From Aquibacillus sediminis (GTDB taxonomy: Bacteria > Bacillota > Bacilli > Bacillales > Amphibacillaceae), in contig NZ_SZNM01000005.1 of the NCBI RefSeq assembly GCF_005870085.1, forward strand, positions 124,001 to 188,000: a stretch of 64,000 nucleotides of DNA. Direction: 5' to 3'. Positions within the stretch are counted from its first letter, which is position 1. Each line of letters opens with the position of its first letter. A model generated the notes under the pieces. It did not search any database, was not told where the DNA came from, and was given only the letters and a program-made list of their open reading frames with translations. The translations under genes were made by a program, and so were the position numbers. Positions 17,464 through 26,769 of this stretch are shown here, piece after piece.

Positions 17464-19566
17464 ATGATGAAGGAAATCGCTTGGCAAGATGAAAAAGATT
17501 GTCTGACAGTGAAAGTGCCTAATCTCATGCGATTACGCGAATCGGTTCCTAAACTAGTGGTAGAAGGTCAAGTTTATACGGTTCAGTCAGTGGATTGGTT
17601 AAATGAAGAAACCGCAACGATTCGGTTACACGATCCACTACTGCTTGGCAAACACGTTCAACTTGATTGGGGGGAGATTGACTTACCTGTATATCCGCGG
17701 AAAGTGGTGCGAACTGCTTGGTTTGATCAACTATACGATGCTTGTGAGGAACAATTGGGAGCAATCTATACTTCTCGTGAGACGAAGTTTTCGGTATGGG
17801 CTCCAACAGCTACAAATGTTACATTACTATTAAATGACAAACGAATTACAATGGGAAGAAAACCGAATGGTGTTTGGCATACGCTTGTTGCGGGGGATTG
17901 GAAAAATACTACTTATCATTATTCCGTAATGAACGATGGAGAAGAAAAATTCGTTAATGATCCTTATGCCAAAAGTATGACCGCCAATAGTGCGCAAAGT
18001 GTTGTGATCGACTTAGATTCAACAGATCCACCAAAATTTCGTTCAACTACTTATCCGTCTATTAATAAACAAGATGCCATCATCTATGAACTTCATATCC
18101 GGGATGCTACTAGTTCACCGCAAAGCGGCGCGCGACACAAGGGGAGATTTCTTGGATTAACAGAAGAAAATACATCAAATAAGCAAGGTTTCTCAAGTGG
18201 TTTGTCCTATATAAAAGAATTAGGATGTACCCATGTGCAATTGCTACCAGTCCAGGATTTTGCCCGTGTCGATGAATTGCACCCGAAAGATAGTTATAAC
18301 TGGGGGTATGATCCACTCTTTTATTTTGTACCTGAAGGAAGTTATGCAACCGATGCGAATGACCCTCCTTTACGAGTCCAAGAACTGAAGCAGATGATAC
18401 AAGCTTTCCATCAACAAGGTTTGTCAGTCATTCTGGATGTTGTTTATAACCATGTTTTTTGTTATGAAAATTCGGCATTTGAACAATTAGTTCCGGGTTA
18501 TTACCTCAGGTATCGATCAGATGGGACATTGAGTAATGGAAGTGGTACTGGTAATGACCTAGCGACAGAAAGAAAAATGGTTCGTCAATTTATTTTGGAC
18601 TGTGTAGAATATTGGCTTGATGAATATCGAGTTGACGGGTTTCGTTTTGATTTGATGGGTGCGATTGACTTAGAAACAATGCAATCCATTCAAGATCTTT
18701 GTTCACAAAAAGATCGGCCAATTCTTTTGCTAGGTGAAGGGTGGGACCTCGCGACAGAACTTCCCGCAGAACAAAAATCAACCAATAACAATTCTGATCA
18801 ATTACAACATGTAAGTTTCTTTAATGATCTATTCCGAGATTTACTAAAAGGCAATTTGTTTCAAGTGGACGATGTAGGGTATGTCAATGGGAATGGACAA
18901 TATTTCGAGCGATTACCCCCATTAGTAGCAGGGTGCTGTGATGCTCGGTTTTCCGATCATGTCTTTTCCAATCCATTGCAATCCGTCAATTATGTCGAAT
19001 GCCACGACAACCATACACTAACTGATCGCTTGAAGATATCGAATCCAACTGCAACAGATGCAGACCGAAAACGAATGCACCAGCTTGCAACTGGGCTTGT
19101 ATTAATTAGTCAGGGCATTCCATTTTTACATGCGGGGCAAGAATTTTTTCGAACCAAACAAGGGGATGACAACAGTTATATATCTGGTGATGACATCAAT
19201 CAATTGGACTGGGAACAACGAGGAGAAGAAGAGGAAAATATTCAATGGGTACGTAACCTTATTTCTTTACGTCACAACTATCGGTTATTTCGCATGAATA
19301 ATGTGAAAGAAATTCAAGAGCGCTTACACATTATCCAAACGCCAAATCCAGTTTTCGGTTTTATGCTTATGGGAGAAGAGGAAGATTTTGCTATATTTAT
19401 TAATCCAACTGCTGAAACCAATAGCATTGATCTACCTGTACAAGGGAGATGGGAAAAGTTAATTAGTAATGATACACCACTTCTGTCCCCAATTAGTTGT
19501 TTGTTACAACCGTGGACCAAAATTGGAGCATATGAATTTGTCGTTTGGAAAAAGCAACGAGTCTAA
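17464..19566 (+). CDS. pulA: Type I pullulanase (debranching enzyme)
   Basis: GH13_14 enzyme hydrolysing alpha-1,6 links in branched glucans. About 700 residues, intracellular (no signal peptide). An N-terminal beta domain is followed by CBM48 (KFSVWAPTATNV), then the type I hallmark YNWGYDP (about residue 285), VYNHV, nucleophile DGFRFDLMGAID, acid/base LLGEGWDL, and ECHDNHTLTDR. The frame is open to a TTG at 17440, but ATG at 17464 has GAGG 5 bases upstream and is the better start; 17467 is also possible. It is divergent from glgB, which suits glycogen or maltodextrin breakdown. Confidence 0.9.
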   Translation: MMKEIAWQDEKDCLTVKVPNLMRLRESVPKLVVEGQVYTVQSVDWLNEETATIRLHDPLLLGKHVQLDWGEIDLPVYPRKVVRTAWFDQLYDACEEQLGAIYTSRETKFSVWAPTATNVTLLLNDKRITMGRKPNGVWHTLVAGDWKNTTYHYSVMNDGEEKFVNDPYAKSMTANSAQSVVIDLDSTDPPKFRSTTYPSINKQDAIIYELHIRDATSSPQSGARHKGRFLGLTEENTSNKQGFSSGLSYIKELGCTHVQLLPVQDFARVDELHPKDSYNWGYDPLFYFVPEGSYATDANDPPLRVQELKQMIQAFHQQGLSVILDVVYNHVFCYENSAFEQLVPGYYLRYRSDGTLSNGSGTGNDLATERKMVRQFILDCVEYWLDEYRVDGFRFDLMGAIDLETMQSIQDLCSQKDRPILLLGEGWDLATELPAEQKSTNNNSDQLQHVSFFNDLFRDLLKGNLFQVDDVGYVNGNGQYFERLPPLVAGCCDARFSDHVFSNPLQSVNYVECHDNHTLTDRLKISNPTATDADRKRMHQLATGLVLISQGIPFLHAGQEFFRTKQGDDNSYISGDDINQLDWEQRGEEEENIQWVRNLISLRHNYRLFRMNNVKEIQERLHIIQTPNPVFGFMLMGEEEDFAIFINPTAETNSIDLPVQGRWEKLISNDTPLLSPISCLLQPWTKIGAYEFVVWKKQRV

Positions 19567-19649
19567 TCGTTTGGCGCAGGAGATGGCCAAGTGGATGAGC
19601 GTCACTTTTAATGGGTCACGGGTTAAGTAATAAACAATCTAGCTTATAG

Positions 19650-19688
19650 CCTACCGAACAGCAAAGTGTTTGGTAGGATATTTTTGTT
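19650..19688 (+). terminator. Terminator after the pullulanase gene
   Basis: CCTACCGAACA pairs with TGTTTGGTAGG around GCAAAG, followed by ATATTTTTGTT. Confidence 0.75.
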
Positions 19689-19767
19689 AATGAAACTTTT
19701 AATAGAATAGTAAATGGATGAAACTTAATTAGTTATGTTCCGTCTTATAAATATAAGAGGTGATCCT

Positions 19768-20259
19768 ATGAGAAAATCGTTAGTTTTTTTATTTCAAATA
19801 ATTATGGGTGTGACACTTTTGGTGGGGTGTGGGGATGAAGGTAGCAATGGTGATTCAGCAGAAACAACGGAATGGCAACCTACAACATATGAAAGTGTTA
19901 ACAACATAGATGGAATAACGATCGATGTGAAGAAAGGTACAATCTCTTCTGCTGGATTAACAGTAATATTAGAGAATACATCTGACAAGCAATACACATA
20001 CGGCGAATATTATATGTTAGAAAAGACAATCAATGGAAGTTGGTATCAAGTACCAATTGTACTTGATGAGAACTATGGATTTAATGATATTGGCTATGAA
20101 TTAGCTTCTTCAGACGTTAGTGAATGGACAGTTGATTGGGATTGGCTCTATGGCAATTTGGAAAATGGACAATATCGTTTAGTGAAAGATGTACTGGATG
20201 TTAGAGAACCAGGGGACTATGATACGTATTATTTGGCCGCGGAGTTTACGATTAATTAA
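19768..20259 (+). CDS. Lipoprotein with Ig-like domain
   Basis: 163 residues. The N-terminus MRKSLVFLFQ plus hydrophobic core ends in the lipobox LLVGC, giving a membrane-anchored extracellular lipoprotein; a polar linker leads into a single beta-rich domain (about residues 45-160). The pattern KGTISSAGLTVILENTSDKQ and YGEYYMLEKTINGSWYQVP matches the bacterial Ig-like domain found in many Bacillus surface proteins and in some BlaR1-like C-termini. The frame is open upstream to 19735, but the ATG at 19768 has an AAGAGGTGAT site. Function unknown. Monocistronic with its own terminator. Confidence 0.8.
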   Translation: MRKSLVFLFQIIMGVTLLVGCGDEGSNGDSAETTEWQPTTYESVNNIDGITIDVKKGTISSAGLTVILENTSDKQYTYGEYYMLEKTINGSWYQVPIVLDENYGFNDIGYELASSDVSEWTVDWDWLYGNLENGQYRLVKDVLDVREPGDYDTYYLAAEFTIN

Positions 20260-20277
20260 TTTAACGAAAAGCAGTTA

Positions 20278-20311
20278 AACGCTTGGAGCTATCCTATCCA
20301 AGCGTTTTTTC
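20278..20311 (+). terminator. Terminator after the Ig-like lipoprotein gene
   Basis: AACGCTTGG / CCAAGCGTT with an 11-base loop, then TTTTTCG. Confidence 0.85.
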
Positions 20312-20352
20312 GTGGGAATGAATGATAAATGAAACTCTGTTGCCAAACACTT

Positions 20353-21096
20353 CTAGGGTGCCTCAGGTTTTTGGGCTCGGTATATATGGTAGTTCAGCTG
20401 ATGACGGTATTTTTCCGTGAGTAATTGGTGCTTATGACCAATTTGGTAAAGAGAGTGATCCATGGATTCTGAAATATTTAAATCAATTTGTTTTGCTCCG
20501 GTTGCATAGTCGGTTGCAATTTGATCTGCAACTTGGACGCGCTTAAGGACTTCTATATTATCAAAATTTGTCTTGCGATAATACTCTAGCCACGTTGATT
20601 CTTGTGGTAGTTGTTTTATTCCATATACCTGTTTAAATTGGTTGACCATCGATTGGTTAATGGGAGGTTTTGTGGTCATTTCCAAATTCAAAATTACTCC
20701 ACCTGGTTTTAATAATCGAAAAAATTCAAACAGAGTCGCTTCTATCTTTGTAAAAACAATAACAGATTCTGCAATGATAAGGTCATAAGCCTCACTCTTT
20801 AGTGGTAATTGTTCGATATTCCCTTGTAATACATGAATTTGTACTCCTTGCTCATTAAACCGCTGCTTTGCTTTTTCAATCATGACCGGATGCGTATCTA
20901 CAGCTGTTACTTGGCATCCGAATGTTTCTGCTATATAAGCAGCTGTTTGGCCTGTGCCACAACCCGCGTCAAGGACATGGTGATCTGCCTTTAATCCTAA
21001 TTTTGCAAGCATCTGTTTCGTAAGTGCCATGCCACCCGGATGGGCACTACTAATTCCCATATAAGCTAAGAAGTCATGATACGTATTGCCTTTCAA
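20353..21096 (-). CDS. SAM-dependent methyltransferase (class I)
   Basis: 247-residue Rossmann-fold methyltransferase. Motif I is VLDAGCGTGQTAAYI (about residues 40-54), the acidic loop TAVDTHPVMIEKAKQRF binds the ribose, and LPLKSEAYDLIIAESVIVF is motif IV of the ubiE/COQ5-like group. The C-terminal half is helical and less conserved. The start is TTG at 21096 behind AAAAGGAGAGG. The substrate cannot be inferred; neighbours give no hint. Confidence 0.8.
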   Translation of the reverse strand: MKGNTYHDFLAYMGISSAHPGGMALTKQMLAKLGLKADHHVLDAGCGTGQTAAYIAETFGCQVTAVDTHPVMIEKAKQRFNEQGVQIHVLQGNIEQLPLKSEAYDLIIAESVIVFTKIEATLFEFFRLLKPGGVILNLEMTTKPPINQSMVNQFKQVYGIKQLPQESTWLEYYRKTNFDNIEVLKRVQVADQIATDYATGAKQIDLNISESMDHSLYQIGHKHQLLTEKYRHQLNYHIYRAQKPEAP

Positions 21097-21245
21097 TTTT
21101 CCCTCTCCTTTTCGATTTAATTATTTTGTCCAATCACTATAACTCCTTTTTACATATGGTGTATTAATGAATGGTACAAACTTTCATTTTTGTAAAAGCA
21201 ATCTAATGTTTTTTTATTGATTTTATGAAAGGAGTAGATGGATAG

Positions 21246-21509
21246 ATGTCAGTTGAGCACATGTATCATCGGTGTTGTCGTTATAAGAATCGTCCTGTAG
21301 CAATCCGAACGCATGATGGTAAGGTGCATAGAGGTATTATTCGAAATGTGAATCGAAATCGTGTCTTTCTTGATCCATTAGATCGAAGACGAGATCTTGG
21401 TGGTTTTGGCTATCCTTACTGGGGGTGGGGACCTGGTTACGGATTCGGATATGGATTAGCTTTAGGTGCGATTGCGGGAATTACTTTGTTACCGTTTTTC
21501 TTCTGGTAA
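21246..21509 (+). CDS. Small LSM-like protein with Gly/Tyr-rich hydrophobic tail
   Basis: 87 residues in two parts. Residues 1-50 (CCRYKNRPVAIRTHDGKVHRG then IIRNVNRNRVFLDPLDRR) look like a compact Sm/LSM-type beta barrel found in Bacillaceae hypothetical proteins. Residues 51-87 are Gly/Tyr/Trp-rich and end in a hydrophobic stretch LALGAIAGITLLPFFFW. AAAGGAG precedes the ATG by 11 bases. Function unknown; spore or surface association is only a guess from composition. Confidence 0.7.
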   Translation: MSVEHMYHRCCRYKNRPVAIRTHDGKVHRGIIRNVNRNRVFLDPLDRRRDLGGFGYPYWGWGPGYGFGYGLALGAIAGITLLPFFFW

Positions 21510-21513
21510 TGAT

Positions 21514-21545
21514 GATAGTCTGTAGCGATAAGCTGCAGACTATCT
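21514..21545 (+). terminator. Hairpin after the LSM-like gene
   Basis: GATAGTCTGTAGC pairs with AGCTGCAGACTATC; only TTATG follows, so termination strength is doubtful. Confidence 0.45.
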
Positions 21546-21638
21546 TATGCGTTTAGTAGTAATCCTATTTAGTACAGATGTTACTTATGACGTTGGTCAC
21601 TCTGTCTTCCCCTAAAGGTTTACCAATATCCAATGCTT

Positions 21639-22463
21639 TTAAGTTTTGCTGAAATTAGATTGTTCTATCATAGTCAAAGCAGGTGTTTCGATCGCTTCTT
21701 TTATTGTTTTGTTTGTGTTAGAAAGGTAAGATTCAACGATATAATAACCAACATTGTAACCAAGCCATTTAGGTATAGCATCCTGTCCATACAATAGTTG
21801 TTTATGATAGGGGTGGCTCTTCGGAAGCTCTGTATGTGGTTTAATCCACTTTCGCCAAGCCTTTAAGGCAAAATCTTGTGAATAGAATGTTGTCCATTTT
21901 CCCCTATATTCTTTTCCAACATACTTGTTCACAGCGTTTTCAGCTAATCCTTCAAGCACAATTGAATCAAGAAGTTGAATGTTCCTTTCCTCTTGATTTA
22001 GATAACATAATCTACATACATGATTATATTCGTGGGTAATTAAAGCTTGAAGATCGCCACTATTGGTAGAATCTGAAACAAATAGAAATACTTTGTCTGC
22101 GTGTGCTAAGCCGGAAACACCGTTTAACTCCTCTCTTAATTGTCGTGTTTTATTAGCAGGGAAAATAAAAATAGGAACATCAGGTCCATGCCATTTTTTT
22201 CTTAATACGTGATAGGTTTTGTTTACTTTTTGCCAAACTTTATTGGAATTGATCTGCTCTATATCGTATTTGTCATTAGATTCTGGAAAAAATAAGCCAT
22301 GTCCTAACAAATGTCGTTGAATATCATAAGCTGAAACGCCGTCAAAGTAGGAGGTCAATGGTTGGCAGATGTGTTTTCTTTGAAGATCAAGATGCTTTTC
22401 TTTGGATTGTTTTTGATGTTTTACATATTCGTTTAACAGTTTGTTTGTATTGATGACTGACAT
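21639..22463 (-). CDS. YjaZ-like DUF2268 putative zinc protease
   Basis: 274 residues, no signal peptide. The DUF2268 domain carries the zincin-like motif THEYNHVCRL (HExxH, about residue 146) followed by a conserved LLDSIVLEGLAENAV segment in which a downstream glutamate could be the third zinc ligand. Overall resembles B. subtilis YjaZ. The start ATG at 22463 has an AAAAGGATG site. The role is unknown; family members are predicted Zn-dependent proteases. It is divergent from the tre operon. Confidence 0.75.
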   Translation of the reverse strand: MSVINTNKLLNEYVKHQKQSKEKHLDLQRKHICQPLTSYFDGVSAYDIQRHLLGHGLFFPESNDKYDIEQINSNKVWQKVNKTYHVLRKKWHGPDVPIFIFPANKTRQLREELNGVSGLAHADKVFLFVSDSTNSGDLQALITHEYNHVCRLCYLNQEERNIQLLDSIVLEGLAENAVNKYVGKEYRGKWTTFYSQDFALKAWRKWIKPHTELPKSHPYHKQLLYGQDAIPKWLGYNVGYYIVESYLSNTNKTIKEAIETPALTMIEQSNFSKT

Positions 22464-22586
22464 TATCTATTCATCCTTTTTATGTTAGGTGTCGATACTG
22501 GCAGTTTATGTTTCTTACGTCGATTTTGTTCTCTTTTAAATAGTAGCGTTTTGGTAGAAAAATAACAAAAGCCGACAAAAAAATGA

Positions 22587-22615
22587 TTGACCAACATGTA
22601 TATACAAGATATAAT
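22587..22615 (+). promoter_or_regulatory. tre operon sigma-A promoter
   Basis: TTGACC (22587-22592), 17-base spacer, TATAAT (22610-22615). The spacer contains the first TreR-type operator, so bound repressor would block RNA polymerase. Confidence 0.8.
22596..22607. promoter_or_regulatory. TreR-type operator 1
   Basis: ATGTATATACAA, within the -35/-10 spacer; differs by one base from the palindrome TTGTATATACAA recognised by B. subtilis TreR. Confidence 0.75.
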
Positions 22616-22630
22616 TGAAAACGCAGTCAA
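22615..22630. promoter_or_regulatory. cre site (CcpA)
   Basis: TTGAAAACGCAGTCAA matches the cre consensus WTGNAANCGNWNNCWW at every fixed position and overlaps the expected transcription start, a repressing position for carbon catabolite control. Confidence 0.7.
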
Positions 22631-22638
22631 ACAGGATC

Positions 22639-22650
22639 ATGTATATACAA
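22639..22650. promoter_or_regulatory. TreR-type operator 2
   Basis: Second exact ATGTATATACAA, 43 bases (about four helical turns) after the first, suggesting cooperative binding across the start site. Confidence 0.75.
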
Positions 22651-22739
22651 GTTAATCTAATAGTTTTTAGTTTTGTATATTGATGATGAAACAGATAAAA
22701 CTATGTATTAAGTTGTTGATGCAGTAGGAGGTTAATAAA

Positions 22740-24209
22740 ATGGGTAAATTTACAGAGCCTTCCAAACAATTGTTAGAACGCATTGGAGGAAGCGAAAATA
22801 TTTCAGTTGTCACACACTGTGCTACGAGAATGCGCTTTGTGTTACATGACACAGACAAAGCAGATTCAGATAAGATTGAAGAGATTGATCTTGTGAAAGG
22901 CACCTTTACAAATGCAGGCCAATTTCAAGTGATTATCGGAAATGAGGTTTCTAGCTTTTATAATGAATTCACTAAACTTGCTGGTGTAGGGGATACTGCC
23001 TCAAAAGATGAGGCAAAGGAAGCAGCAAAGCAAAATATGAACATTATTCAGCGCTTAATTTCACACTTGGCTGATATTTTCACACCACTTATTCCAGCAC
23101 TTGTTGTTGGTGGTCTTATTTTAGGTTTTAGAAATATTATCGGTGAAATTGCGATGTTTAATGATGCGGGAGCATTTACTTTGTTTGGAAATCAAGAAAG
23201 TACCCAAACATTGGTTGACATTTCTCAGTTTTGGGCCGGAACCCACTCGTTTTTATGGTTGATTGGAGAAGCCATTTTCCACTTCTTACCTGTAGGGATA
23301 ACATGGGCTATTTCACGTAAGATGGGGACAACTCAAATACTTGGTATTGTCATGGGGCTTACCTTGGTATCCCCGCAGTTATTAAATGCCTATGATGTTG
23401 CCACAACGGATACCCAACCATTTTGGGACTTTGGTTTCGCGCAAGTTGACATGATTGGTTATCAAGCACAAGTTATTCCAGCCATTTTAGCTGGGTTTGT
23501 ATTGGCTTACTTAGAAATAGGTTTGCGTAAAGTTATTCCAAACGTCGTGTCAATGATTTTTGTACCGTTTTTTGCGTTAATTCCAGCGGTTTTAATCGCG
23601 CATATGGTATTAGGACCTATTGGTTGGACAATCGGTTCATGGATTTCTGATGTTGTATACAGTGGATTAACTTCTGCATTTGGCTGGTTATTTGCTGCAA
23701 TCTTTGGTTTTGCTTATGCACCACTTGTCATTACAGGGTTGCACCATATGACCAATGCGATTGATTTACAATTGATGAGTGAATTCGGTGGTACAAACCT
23801 ATGGCCAATGATTGCATTGTCAAACATTGCACAAGGTTCTGCGGTACTTGCAATGATTTATCTGAACCGTAAAGATGAAAAAGAACAACAAGTATCCGTG
23901 CCAGCATGGATTTCCTGTTGGTTAGGGGTTACCGAACCAGCTTTATTCGGTATTAACTTGAAATACGTGTTCCCATTTATTGCGGGAATGGTAGGTTCCG
24001 CTATCGCAGCCGTTATTTCTGTAGGTAATGGTGTTATGGCCAATTCTATTGGTGTCGGTGGGGTTCCGGGAATTCTATCCATTCAAGCACAAGATATGCT
24101 TATGTTTGGCTTGGCAATGATTATTGCGATTGTTGTCCCATTTATCCTAACAGTAATCTTGTCAAGAACAAAAATGGGGACGAATGCTTATAAACGATTA
24201 GGAAAATAA
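22740..24209 (+). CDS. treP: Trehalose-specific PTS EIIBC component TreP
   Basis: Membrane transporter that imports trehalose as trehalose-6-phosphate. 489 residues: an EIIB domain with the phosphorylated Cys27 in VVTHCATRMRFVL, a linker, then the EIIC glucose-family domain with about ten hydrophobic segments and the conserved PLVITGLHHMTNAIDLQLM. There is no EIIA domain, so it must take phosphate from another EIIA, as in B. subtilis. First gene of treP-treA-treR; good AGGAGG site. Confidence 0.93.
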   Translation: MGKFTEPSKQLLERIGGSENISVVTHCATRMRFVLHDTDKADSDKIEEIDLVKGTFTNAGQFQVIIGNEVSSFYNEFTKLAGVGDTASKDEAKEAAKQNMNIIQRLISHLADIFTPLIPALVVGGLILGFRNIIGEIAMFNDAGAFTLFGNQESTQTLVDISQFWAGTHSFLWLIGEAIFHFLPVGITWAISRKMGTTQILGIVMGLTLVSPQLLNAYDVATTDTQPFWDFGFAQVDMIGYQAQVIPAILAGFVLAYLEIGLRKVIPNVVSMIFVPFFALIPAVLIAHMVLGPIGWTIGSWISDVVYSGLTSAFGWLFAAIFGFAYAPLVITGLHHMTNAIDLQLMSEFGGTNLWPMIALSNIAQGSAVLAMIYLNRKDEKEQQVSVPAWISCWLGVTEPALFGINLKYVFPFIAGMVGSAIAAVISVGNGVMANSIGVGGVPGILSIQAQDMLMFGLAMIIAIVVPFILTVILSRTKMGTNAYKRLGK

Positions 24210-24221
24210 AATAACCGAAAC

Positions 24222-24260
24222 AATGAGGAGGGGGAAGCTTTTCTTCCTCTCTTTTTTACA
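24222..24260 (+). terminator. Weak intra-operon hairpin between treP and treA
   Basis: GGGGGAAG / CTTCCTCT with two G-T pairs, followed by CTTTTTT. May attenuate read-through into treA. Confidence 0.4.
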
Positions 24261-24301
24261 AAATGAGAAAATAATAACAATATTTAGGTAGGTGTCTACA
24301 T

Positions 24302-25990
24302 ATGAAGCAGAAGCAACCATGGTGGAAAAAAGCAGTCGTTTATCAAATTTATCCAAAGAGTTTCAATGATACAACAGGTAATGGTGTTGGAGATATTCAA
24401 GGGATCATTGAGAAATTAGATTATCTGAAAGAATTAGGTGTTGATGTACTTTGGTTAACACCAATTTATGAGTCACCGCAACGCGATAATGGTTATGATA
24501 TCAGTGACTATTTCAATATTTATGAACAATACGGCACAATGGAAGACTTTGATCAGTTATTAGAAGAAGCACACAAACGTGATTTGAAGATCATCATGGA
24601 TATCGTTGTCAACCATACATCAACAGCACATGAATGGTTTCAGAAGTCGATGGCTTCGAAAGATAATGCTTATCGCGACTTTTATATTTGGAAAGATGGT
24701 AAAAACGGAGAAGTACCAACCAATTGGCAATCTAAGTTTGGTGGTTCTGCATGGGAGTATGATGAAACAACAGGCCAATACTACTTACATTTATTTGACG
24801 TAACACAAGCGGACTTAAATTGGGAAAATGAACAAGTTCGGAAAGCTGTTTATGACATGATGGACTACTGGTTGGATAAGGGGGTTGATGGATTCCGGTT
24901 AGACGTTATTAATTTGATTTCAAAAAATCAAGATTTTCCAAATGATGATGGATCTGTAGCTCCTGGCGATGGAAGGAAATTTTATACAGATGGTCCACGT
25001 GTGCATGAATTTATGCACGAGATGAATCAGAAAGTATTTTCAAAGTATGACATCATGACAGTAGGGGAGATGTCCTCTACAACGATTGACAACTGTATAA
25101 AATATACAAATCCCGAGCGTGAAGAATTGAGTATGACCTTCAACTTCCATCACTTAAAAGTCGATTATCCAAATGGGGAAAAATGGTCAAAAGCTGATTT
25201 TAATTTCCAGGAACTAAAACAAATTTTGTCAACATGGCAAGTGGAAATGCATAAGGGTGGTGGCTGGAATGCGCTGTTCTGGTGTAACCATGACCAACCA
25301 CGAGTGGTATCACGCTTTGGTAATGATGAGGAGTACCATAATGAATCAGCGAAAATGTTAGCAACGACAATTCATATGCTGCAAGGTACACCATACATTT
25401 ATCAAGGTGAAGAATTTGGCATGACCAATCCTAAATTTGAAGCAATTGATGACTATCGTGATGTGGAGTCGTTAAACATGTTTAACATTAAAAAAGAAGA
25501 AGGCATGAACGAACAAGAGATTTTAGAGATATTGAAAGATAAATCTCGTGATAATTCTAGAACTCCTGTTCAATGGAATAGTGATGAACATGCTGGTTTT
25601 ACAACTGGAACCCCATGGATCCCAACTGCTAAAAATTATAAACAAATTAATGCAGAAAACGCAGTGGCTGATAAGCAATCAATCTTCTATCATTATCAAA
25701 AATTGAATCAATTACGTAAAGAATATGATATCATTACAGATGGAGATTATCAGTTGATTTTAGAGGATCATGATGCCATTTTTGCTTATGTTCGAAACAG
25801 TGAAGATGAAAAATTATTAGTAGTAAACAACTTCTATGGAACGGAAACAACGTTTGAACTTCCAAACGCTGTTGATGTTGAAGGTTTTGAACGATCCATC
25901 ATTCTATCTAATTATGATGATTCAAGCGAACAGTTTGAGCAACTGACATTACGACCTTATGAATCGATTGTTTATTATTTACAAAAGTAA
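24302..25990 (+). CDS. treA: Phospho-alpha-(1,1)-glucosidase (trehalose-6-phosphate hydrolase)
   Basis: GH13 enzyme splitting trehalose-6-phosphate into glucose and glucose-6-phosphate in the cytosol. 562 residues: KAVVYQIYPKSF at the N-terminus, DIVVNHTSTAHEWF, the nucleophile in GVDGFRLDVINLISK (about residue 200), the acid/base in MTVGEMSST, and CNHDQPRVVSRFG. Family position beside a trehalose PTS gene and a GntR regulator identifies it over oligo-1,6-glucosidase. treR starts 15 bases downstream. Confidence 0.93.
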   Translation: MKQKQPWWKKAVVYQIYPKSFNDTTGNGVGDIQGIIEKLDYLKELGVDVLWLTPIYESPQRDNGYDISDYFNIYEQYGTMEDFDQLLEEAHKRDLKIIMDIVVNHTSTAHEWFQKSMASKDNAYRDFYIWKDGKNGEVPTNWQSKFGGSAWEYDETTGQYYLHLFDVTQADLNWENEQVRKAVYDMMDYWLDKGVDGFRLDVINLISKNQDFPNDDGSVAPGDGRKFYTDGPRVHEFMHEMNQKVFSKYDIMTVGEMSSTTIDNCIKYTNPEREELSMTFNFHHLKVDYPNGEKWSKADFNFQELKQILSTWQVEMHKGGGWNALFWCNHDQPRVVSRFGNDEEYHNESAKMLATTIHMLQGTPYIYQGEEFGMTNPKFEAIDDYRDVESLNMFNIKKEEGMNEQEILEILKDKSRDNSRTPVQWNSDEHAGFTTGTPWIPTAKNYKQINAENAVADKQSIFYHYQKLNQLRKEYDIITDGDYQLILEDHDAIFAYVRNSEDEKLLVVNNFYGTETTFELPNAVDVEGFERSIILSNYDDSSEQFEQLTLRPYESIVYYLQK

Positions 25991-26005
25991 AATGGGGAAC
26001 GTGTC

Positions 26006-26719
26006 ATGAAAAATAAGTATTTGATGATCTATGATGAGCTTGCGAATCTTATTGATAAGGGAGAGATGGAACCGAACACATTTATTCCATCTGAAAATGA
26101 ACTGAAAGAGCAATTTGCAACATCAAGAGAAACAATACGAAAAGCCTTAACCCTGTTATCTCAAAATGGTTACATTCAGAAGGTACGGGGGAAGGGATCT
26201 TTAGTGCTTGATCGTACCAAATTTGATTTCCCAGTATCAGGACTTGTTAGTTTTAAAGAAATTGGGAAAAAGATGGGAAATAACTGGAGAACGATTGTAC
26301 ATCGACTGTCTTTAGAAAAGCCTGACCACTATGTAAAACAACAACTCCAATTAGGTGGAAAGGATCATATTTGGCGGGTTGTTCGTATAAGGGAAATCAA
26401 TGGTGAAAAAATTATTTTAGATAAGGATTGGTTGAACAGTAAAATTGTACCTTCCTTAACCGAACAAATCTGTGCCGATTCTTTATACGATTATATTGAG
26501 AATGAGCTTGGTTTAACGATTAGTTTTGCTAAAAAAGAGATTGTTGTTGAAGAACCGACTCAACAAGATCGAGAGTTGCTAGATCTCGAAGGATTCCATA
26601 ATATCGTGATTATCAAAAACTATGTGTACTTAAATGATGCCCACTTATTCCAGTATACAGAGTCACGACACCGTCCTGATAAATTTAGGTTTGTTGATTT
26701 CTCAAGAAGACAATCGTAA
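26006..26719 (+). CDS. treR: Trehalose operon repressor TreR (GntR family, UTRA)
   Basis: 237 residues: N-terminal winged helix (residues about 1-70, with FATSRETIRKALTLLSQNGYI and the wing KVRGKGSLV) and a C-terminal UTRA effector domain. In B. subtilis TreR is released from DNA by trehalose-6-phosphate. The two ATGTATATACAA boxes at the operon promoter are its likely sites. Last gene of the operon, 15 bases after treA, with a GGGGAA site. Confidence 0.92.
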   Translation: MKNKYLMIYDELANLIDKGEMEPNTFIPSENELKEQFATSRETIRKALTLLSQNGYIQKVRGKGSLVLDRTKFDFPVSGLVSFKEIGKKMGNNWRTIVHRLSLEKPDHYVKQQLQLGGKDHIWRVVRIREINGEKIILDKDWLNSKIVPSLTEQICADSLYDYIENELGLTISFAKKEIVVEEPTQQDRELLDLEGFHNIVIIKNYVYLNDAHLFQYTESRHRPDKFRFVDFSRRQS

Positions 26720-26724
26720 CGTTC

Positions 26725-26768
26725 AAAAGGAAGGATGAAACCCAGCAATGTTTCAACCTTCCTTTTTT
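26725..26768. terminator. Shared terminator of treR and the LTA-synthase-like gene
   Basis: AAAAGGAAGGATGAAAC pairs with GTTTCAACCTTCCTTTT; T-runs on both strands, between convergent genes. Confidence 0.85.
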
Positions 26769-26769
26769 G

